Part shown: positions 57,676 through 64,000 of the stretch, piece after piece
Numbering within the stretch: position 1 is the first letter of the stretch
Layout: the number at the start of each line of letters is the position of its first letter
NCBI RefSeq assembly: GCF_905115235.1
Contig: NC_051852.1
Span: 149,592,027-149,656,026, forward strand
DNA: 64,000 nucleotides
Source: Hermetia illucens
Taxonomy: Eukaryota; Arthropoda; Insecta; Diptera; Stratiomyidae
Direction: 5' to 3'
Made by a program: the position numbers and the translations under genes
The notes under the pieces: model-generated
What the model was told of the DNA's origin: nothing
Databases searched by the model: none
Seen by the model: only the letters and a program-made list of their open reading frames with translations

Positions 57676-60600
57676 TCACTGGATTTTACTCAATTTTTCT
57701 TCAATGTCCTTAATACGGCAACGAACTTCAGGCGATGAATCCTTTTCGAAAATATGCAAATTTGCTTCAAAGGAAGTCTTAACCTTTTTTAGGTGCACTT
57801 TGTTGTCCTCACCAGCTAACCTTTTTATAAGTAGCAAAATTATATTCAATGATTCTTTTTTAAGTCCCGTATGTGGTAGGCCTACAAATTGAAAGGGAAA
57901 TTACACATTATTGATTTCATAAATTTTACAAAATATTAGGTCGTTGCATATGAAATGGCCGATTTGGAAATGAGGTGCGATTTTGCTGTATCAAACCATC
58001 ACCAGTTGGCGCTGTTGGTGTCGGATAATGAAGTATAAATACTCCTACATTTGATCTGATTTTCAGTATGAGTTCAAACTCGGTCACAAACCAGCGGAGG
58101 TGACCAGGAATATTAACAGCGCATTTGGAGCTGATACGGTAAACGAACGAACCACACGGCGGTGGTTCGAAAAATTCCGGTCAAGCGACGTAAACCTTTA
58201 AAGTGAGCTACGTGGACATCTAGGGCCATCGATTGATAACGACGAGCTGCGTTTGCCAGTTGAATCCGACACACGTCAGTGAGAGACATTGCAGAGAAAC
58301 TGGGCGTACACTATTCAACAATTTCCCGGCACTTGCAACAACTTCGAAAGGTGAAAAGCTCGACAAATGGGTTCCGCATGCCCTTACGGAGCAAAACATG
58401 GCGCTTCGAATGGAAATTTGCAGTTCATTACTCTCCCGCAACAGAAACGATCCCTTTTCGCACAGAATAGTGGCGTGTGATGAAAAGTGGATATCATACG
58501 ACAATCGTCCCCGATAAGCACAATGGCTAGATGCTGATGAGCCACCGAAGCATATGCTGAAACCGAGCCTTCATCCGAAGGAGGTTATGGTGACTGTCTG
58601 GTGGTCTACAGCTGGAGTTATCCACTATTCTTTTTCTGGCACCTGGAGAAACGATAAATGCACAGAAATACTGTGCCAAACTAGAGGAAATGCACCAAAA
58701 ATTGAGTATTTAACGGTCGAGATTAGTCAACAGAGATGATGTGATACTCCTCCACGACAATGCACGACCTCATGAATCCAAAACAACGGTTCAACAGTTG
58801 AACGAATTGCAGTATGAGACTCTGCCTCATCCACCATATTAGCTGGACCTTTCGCCAACCGACTGCCACTTTTTTAAGCATTTGGATTATTTTTGGGGGA
58901 TTTGTATCGTGACTTGACGTCGGATACCAGTCGACTCAGCTGTGAATGAGTACCTGAGTCAAATCAGGGTAATAATCTCGGGCGAGCGCAATGCTGACCA
59001 CATTGTCTCCTACAGTATTCTGTAGTGTACCGTTACAGTCTTGAATGAAGTGCTCTAACACACTTCAAGGCCCTGATCCATTTGGATTGTTGCGCCAACC
59101 ATTATTATTATTATTTGTTGGCGGAAAAACAATGAAGAGGCCGTCAAAATTGCCTTCGACGAGTTTATCACACATCCGAAAATTGGACTTCTACGAAGCT
59201 CGCATACATGCTCTTTTATTTCGCTGGGAGAAGTGTTTTGAATCGACTGGCACCTATTTTCATTAATTAAGCAAATTTTTGTAAGCTTTACAGTCGTTTC
59301 AAATTTTACTGCCAAACCGGCCATTTCGTGTGCAACAACCTAATATGTCCGGTACTTACCTGAAGCATAAAAGATGGCTGTTAAAATTTGATTACAAATT
59401 TGATCGATAATAGTCGCCCTATCCAAATCAGTCCTTAGTTTTTTCTCCACATTGTCTGATATTTCAATTTCCAGTATTTTCAATCGGTCAACGTACTTTC
59501 CTAAAGCAACTAACAAGCTAATTTGCACCTGACGTGTGCTGTCCTTCAAACAATTGGCACAACGTTCCACGAACAATTGTTGATATTTCTGTTGCGTTTC
59601 AACTGAATTTTTCGGCCAGGATTTGCCAATTGTTTCGCAAACTGTTTCCTTAAGTTTATTAAAGATATTTGCCCGTCTTGCACGTTCATCTGTTGTTATA
59701 TCAGACATATCCTCATCGTCATTCGAATCGGTTTTCAACGTTTTCTTATCAAGTAGATACCACACCATGTTGTATACTTCTTCAAATCGATCAGCTTGCA
59801 GTTCTTCCAATATGTCACCGATTGCTTTCAGAGCGTGCGTCCGATATTGCGGCTCCTCTTTACGACATTCTTTCATAACAATATCAATGATCTTCGAACA
59901 AATTGGATCCTCACGATTGAGACCTTTACAAAGACTTGCAATGGCTTGAAGCAGTCTTTCTTTGCCTTGGAAAGTTCGTCCCGGAATAGTACTAATCAGT
60001 AAATTTAGTAGTTCCAGACGATACTTTTCTTCTAAATTATTACCGAGCCGCGTTGCAATTGTATTCAACGCGTTTCCCCCCTGAGTTTTTCGAACCCAAC
60101 TTGAATCTTCCAAAGCCTTTTCAACAACTGGCACAATAGAGCTTAGATTCATTCGTATACCTGCATCACCTGGACTAATATCAAGCCACAATTCCTTCCA
60201 GAGTTCTACAGTTGCTTTGTTGTCATCGTTTACCTCTTCATGCATAGCAAAGAATATCAACGGAATAATATTTTCCACATAATCTTTCAACAGTTCATGG
60301 TGCCTTTTGTTAATTGATTGAATGACTAATGGGACACCCTTGTTCGAAGGGTCTTCAGCGTAGAGATCAGATAATATGTTAATCAAATTTTTCACAGACT
60401 GCTCTTTGGCTATTCCAGCCAAATGTCCAATGGCGCTAGCGTAGTATTTTCGAACTGTTGGGTTTTTATCCTTGAGTCCGACTAAACAGGCTGCTAGATA
60501 TTTGCCTACTAACGGCGTCATTTCCTTTCCCAATCGTGTAGATATCTATCAAGAAAAATAAAAAGCATTGTTTGATGTTATTAAGCAAAAATAGTGAAAT

Positions 60601-63600
60601 TTTCTTTCTCACAAGGCAAAAGAAATGGGCACAAGCGATCTTCGTGCCTAAGATAACAGTGGTCTTCACTAATTCCAAGACTGCCGGCGTCATTTTCTGC
60701 AAACACTCGTAATCGATGTGACGCACACACTGGAATTCAAAGATAAATCGCATTTTACAAACATTTTCACTTGAGAAAATTATGAAAAACAAATGTAACG
60801 TTCAATTCTGGAGACTTCAGTATTCGAGTCACATCTCATGACTATTTTAAAATATTTACCTTCGCTATGGTCTCCATGGTATGATGGGATTTAGCAGCTT
60901 CCGCTCGAATCGAGTCTACAGCTTCTTGAGCTTCACTTTCTCCGCTCATACGGTTTGAAAGATACGATAGCTTTGGTGTTTCTAGTTCCCCTGTTGCTCG
61001 TAAAAGGCAAGGAATCAGAGATGGTAAATGTGGCGTTATGAGTGACCCAGATGAATCAATCAGTTCTGATATCGTTTTTATACTGCAAATATTAAAGTTT
61101 TATAGCGAATAGTTGGAAATTTTTTTGGTTTAGCAAACCTTAAACGACGAATTTCCGCTACTGTATGTGTAACCCCGTCATTTAGGAACAATGGTAAGAT
61201 TGAACTAGCAACAGCCATTCCTGACTTTCCATGGTTGCTGGACGCCGCCGCAACACAAATTTTGCTTAAAGCTTTCGCTGTCCCTTCGGCAGCTAATCTA
61301 GTTCCTTCGTGAAAATCATCCATCACTCTGAACAACTGTGACCATAATTCCTTTAATTCAGGCTCTGGGACCTCGTCAGTCTCCATTCTCTCTGCAGTGC
61401 TTTCTTTATTACCAGTTTCTTCTGATCTTAATCTAAGTCCATTTGGTCGTTTAAGTAAGTCTCGAACTGCCAAACAGCACGCGATCCGGTTTCGCCATTC
61501 ATTGTCCGTCATGTTTACAATTAGCTCCTTCAGAATGTCCCAGTAATACAATTCCACAATTTCCTTTGAGTCACTTACAACCGAGTCCCAAATTGATATC
61601 ATTGAATTCTGGATTTTGGGGGTAGGATCGTATTTATAGCGGTAAAGACGCGGTACAATTTTTCCCAAGTACGGTTGCATTTCAATTTTTGCTTCTTTCG
61701 AAATCGATTTCAAACCGAAAGCGGCACCAAGCTTGCTGTTCCACTTGGCATTATGATTTGCTAATTGCATGAACTGATAAATCATTTCGGGTTTGTTAAG
61801 GTCAGATGCTAAGCCACACAATTCCTTGTAGGTAGTAATATTTCCTCTGAGAATAGAAGGAGATTTATAAGTGGGACACTCCATTTTTGACACTTGATTT
61901 CAAAAGTGGTACTCTTTTTTTTTTTAGAATTGTGGTGTCCTAAGTCCGCATCAACTTAATGCCGGACCGGACCAAATGGAGATCAACTTACTCCCTCTTT
62001 TTTTGGTCCACGGACCGCTCGTTTAGGGCTTAGCATAAAAACTTTAAAAAAATGTCAGGCGATGACGGCTTTACGGACTTAGGACCCGACAATTCTCAAA
62101 AAAAAAAAAACAATATTTTCAGCTCTGGTCAATATGGTGGATTTGCGCTCAATATAATTAGTAGTCATGTTGTGTTCTGCGAATTATATAAAGGAGCCCT
62201 TAACATCTGCAAGACGCTTCGGTCACGCTGCTCCCAGGGCACAAGTGAGGCAGCATCTGACGATCTGCCTCTGCCCTGCTAAGAAACCGTAAAGTCGTCA
62301 TCGCCTGACATTCAACCAATATTACTAATTTGAAATAATAACTTTTTCTTTTTCGCTGGTGTAGATATTTATTCTTGCAAAAACCGATATTTCGGGAACC
62401 ACTTGCTCCCTTCATCAGTGCTAACAAGTGGTTCCCGAAATATTGGAAACAAGTCCTTGGACTTGTTAGCACTGATGAAGGGAACAAGTGGTTCCCGAAA
62501 TATCGATATTTGCAAGAATAAATATCTACACCAGCGAAAAAGAAAAAAAAAGTTTTCATCGCTGGAAACACCGCATAATTACACTCAGATAAACAATATT
62601 ACTAAGCTTACCCTGTAGGAGTTTTTCCCAGAACACCCTCGGCAAAAAGTTCGGTATTTTCATCAACTTTTTTGGCTTGTTGCCTACCACCAATCAGTTG
62701 GTCAAGCAACGAATTAGCCAAATCATTCTGACTGTTTGGATCAGAAATCGAATAGACAAGTCCCAAGCCTCGCGACGCTACATCCTGAACGAACTCTATT
62801 TTGGAAGAAATATATAATCATCTCAAGATATATCTACCAATATTCTATCCATACCGCTATCATCGGAAAGAAGTTCAGTAAATGCAAATTGCAGCAATTG
62901 CTTTTTCGTTATCACGGGATTCCTGTCGGCAGTATTTTTCACAATGGCAAGTAACCAAACACCGCAAGCCTAGCAAAATTATATTTTAACTTTCATTATT
63001 TTCTACTGAAAAAAAAATGGTTACCTGTCGAGAATGTGGATTGACATCTGGCACATGCTTTATTACGGTAGTTAAAAACCACTCTAAGGTCTCATCGTTG
63101 CAATACTGATTCTGGAAATCATCCTCTGGAGGTCCAATGTTCACATCGTAGCCTTTTATAGTAAACACAATTGCTTGAGCAATCGCAATATTCAATGCAG
63201 CATCCTTCGAGACTTTTATCAATGTTAAAAATTTCTCTAGATTCTTTTTTGTAAAATGCTTCCCGTCTCCAATGGCTATATTGCCTAAACACGTTGCAGC
63301 ATCTTCACGAATTCTAGCTCGAACGCTAGAGTTACCCACCATGGCGAATACCGTTTCAAAGACAAGATCCTTGGCAGACAATGAGATCTCTTCTACTTCC
63401 ATTGCTTCCTCCGATGTTTTCTTATGCAGTACAACTTCAAATTCAGGCAGTTCAGCAACCTTTCCAATGAACGATATACTCTTAATAGCGGCCGATACAA
63501 GAAGCGGTTGTGATTCGACAAGCAAAGGAACTGAAATCATTGTAACATACACCTGTAGAATTTATTAACAAAAAAAGACCTACAATATCATGCATACCTG

Positions 63601-63960
63601 TTAATTGCAAGCATTTAATGAACTCTTTCCACTCCTGAAAGTATTTCAACGACTTTGATCCTTTGAATGATCGAATTTTCATACTGAATGCATGACCCAA
63701 AACTAAAATGATACCATGACGATTTTCAAGCGATTTATGTGTCATAGAATCAATCATTTCCGTTATTGCTCGATTGAAATCATCATCTGATAATCCATAG
63801 GCTAAAACAATGCCATACACTTGGGCAACTGATATACGCAGTGTTTCTGATACATCCTTGAGGGAAACAGCCAACGGTTCCAAGAGATCTACTTGATTTT
63901 TTGTGATTAGCTCTGGGACTGCGTTGAGAAGATCATACAAGCAAAGCAAATTGGTGTCCT
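57676..63960 (-). CDS. Ecm29: ECM29 proteasome adaptor/scaffold, C-terminal ~1200 residues (partial)
   Basis: Nine exons in transcript order: 63598-63960, 63025-63530, 62855-62969, 62612-62795, 61139-61846, 60860-61082, 60613-60729, 59360-60545, 57676-57881. All junctions keep frame and add to 3608 coding nt. The product is a HEAT-repeat protein that binds the 26S proteasome and is implicated in its quality control and localisation. Recognisable stretches are NPHSRQACGVWLLAIVKNT, FVQDVASRGLGLVYSISD, GKTPTGGNITTYKELCGLAS, AKWNSKLGAAFGL, VPRLYRYKYDP, WDSVVSDSKEIVELYYWDIL, AAKSHHTMETIAK and SGGLPHTGLKKESLNIILL, all in the same order as vertebrate ECM29. The N-terminal third lies beyond the right edge. 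The last exon ends EEKLSKIQ-stop at 57676-57678. Most introns are 55-130 bp; two are swollen by insertions (61847-62611 and 57882-59359). An acceptor at 63531 (TTTCAG) is preferred over one 20 bp upstream because only it keeps frame. Confidence 0.95.
57936..59343 (+). mobile_element. Mariner (mellifera/Hsmar1-like) in the last ECM29 intron
   Basis: 1408 bp including a nested SINE-like element. Flanking TA at 57934-57935 and 59344-59345. Terminal inverted repeats of about 31 bp: TTAGGTCGTTGCATATGAAA at left, the reverse complement TTAGGTTGTTGCACACGAAA at right. Transposase pieces in several frames: KPAEVTRNINSAFGADTVNE, RDIAEKLGVHYSTISRHLQQ, CDEKW (first Asp), VILLHDNARPHES (second Asp), LDLSPTDCHFFKHLDYF (third Asp, DD34D). 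Many breaks, hence old. Opposite orientation to ECM29. Confidence 0.88.
58959..59116 (+). mobile_element. SINE-like element with (ATT)n tail, copy 2, inside the mariner
   Basis: Nearly identical in organisation to 7374-7538. The transposase reading breaks at ...NEYLSQ before it and resumes with KTMKRPSKLPSTSLSHIRKL after it, showing it landed in the mariner. Tail ATTATTATTATTATT. Confidence 0.7.
62051..62312. mobile_element. Foldback/MITE-like element in an ECM29 intron
   Basis: 26-bp terminal inverted repeats with one mismatch: AATGTCAGGCGATGACGGCT at 62051 onward, and its reverse complement ending at 62312. Total 262 bp with no coding capacity. No clear target-site duplication. Family unknown. 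Confidence 0.65.
62370..62429 (-). ncRNA. Hammerhead ribozyme-like motif, minus-strand copy
   Basis: On the minus strand, CTGATGA (62418-62412), extra A, stem II GGGAGC with GTTCCC (one G-U pair), GAAA (62393-62390). Stem III is weaker than in the plus copy (ATATCGGTTTTT). This is the strand on which ECM29 is transcribed. Confidence 0.45.
62461..62520 (+). ncRNA. Hammerhead ribozyme-like motif, plus-strand copy
   Basis: CTGATGA at 62472-62478, one extra A, stem II GGGAAC (62480-62485) with GTTCCC (62491-62496) closed by a five-base loop, then GAAA (62497-62500). The segment ATATCGATAT right after can form stem III with a UCGA loop; GCA before CTGATGA can pair with TGC after it as the base of stem I. 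The extra A between core and stem II departs from the textbook consensus. Penelope-like elements and some non-autonomous retroelements carry such motifs. Cleavage is not shown. Confidence 0.5.
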
Positions 63961-64000
63961 CTAAAAATTTAAAAAAGAAAAGAAGGTTGATGAATAAACA

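Larger units (their letters stand above)
62340..62554. repeat. Long inverted repeat carrying hammerhead-like motifs
   Basis: Two ~90-bp arms (62340-62429 and 62461-62554) are near-perfect reverse complements around a 31-bp spacer. Each arm includes GCTAACAAGT / ACTTGTTAGC, a CTGATGA...GAAA segment and GCAAGAATAAATATCTACACC ending in an A-rich run. The arrangement is two copies of one short unit joined head to head. It lies in the 765-bp ECM29 intron, so it would be transcribed and could fold as a long hairpin. Confidence 0.75.

Noticed and set aside
60466-60792. Separate minus-strand gene of 108 codons
   Set aside because: It is the 117-nt ECM29 exon (60613-60729) with its two introns read through.
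63482-63552. ECM29 exon starting at the upstream acceptor near 63554 (CTACAG)
   Set aside because: That acceptor would shift the frame after the phase-1 donor at 63598; the TTTCAG acceptor at 63531 keeps it.
1-64000. LTR retroelements, retroviral or Polinton remnants
   Set aside because: No long terminal repeats, protease/integrase blocks, capsid or envelope-like sequence were recognised; all RT-bearing fragments fit non-LTR families.

Overview
The window is eukaryotic and almost certainly from an insect, most likely a fly (Diptera). The evidence is short introns of 55-70 bp with GTRAG-type donors, TATA boxes ahead of small secreted-protein genes, AATAAA poly(A) signals, and an arthropod-type load of non-LTR retrotransposons (R1-, LOA- and RTE-like) and Tc1/mariner elements. 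I saw no retrovirus, LTR element, Polinton, CRISPR array, rRNA or intact tRNA. Species cannot be named from the sequence alone.

Host genes. Four are supported. (1) 14357-16761 (+): two exons, a 769-residue secreted, extremely Asp/Lys-rich protein. (2) 24039-24964 (+): three exons, a 256-residue secreted protein with a Gly-Gly-Tyr block, a basic Gly/Asn/Lys block and a Gln-rich tail; its middle exon is a 30-nt frame-neutral microexon. (3) 52188-52962 (+): three exons, a 142-residue stand-alone cathepsin-propeptide (I29) protein with a signal peptide and a hydrophobic C-terminus encoded by the last exon. (4) 57676 to beyond the right edge (-): the C-terminal ~1200 residues of the proteasome adaptor/scaffold ECM29 in nine exons. 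A possible non-coding first exon lies at about 31640-31985.

Layout. 1-13.2 kb: RTE-like LINEs, a DD41D mariner, a decayed Tc1-like element and a three-level nest (RTE-like LINE > palindrome-ended CTGT repeat > R1-like LINE). 14-17 kb: Asp/Lys protein gene. 17-23.4 kb: R1-like, RTE-like and LOA-like LINE fragments. 24-25 kb: Gly/Tyr protein gene. 25-29.7 kb: R1-like and RTE-like LINEs plus a LOA-like gag. 29.7-32.4 kb: AT-rich and free of recognisable elements. 32.7-40.4 kb: stacked minus-strand LINEs with a mariner inside one. 40.4-48 kb: fragments and AT-rich sequence, including a 17-nt match to the Tn5 mosaic end used in sequencing libraries. 48.2-51.3 kb: the longest RTE-like copy. 52-53 kb: I29 gene. 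53-57.4 kb: two R1-like LINEs head to head, a pogo/Tigger-like transposase and an RTE-type fragment. 57.6-64 kb: ECM29, whose last intron holds a mariner that itself holds a SINE-like insertion, and whose 765-bp intron holds two foldback elements, one with hammerhead-ribozyme-like cores on both arms.

The most interesting items are the inverted pair of hammerhead-like motifs inside an ECM29 intron, the mariner sitting 16 bp from an ECM29 splice donor in what was a ~68-bp intron, the I29 protein with a possible membrane anchor, the two disordered secreted proteins, and the palindrome-ended repeat family that recurs through the window.
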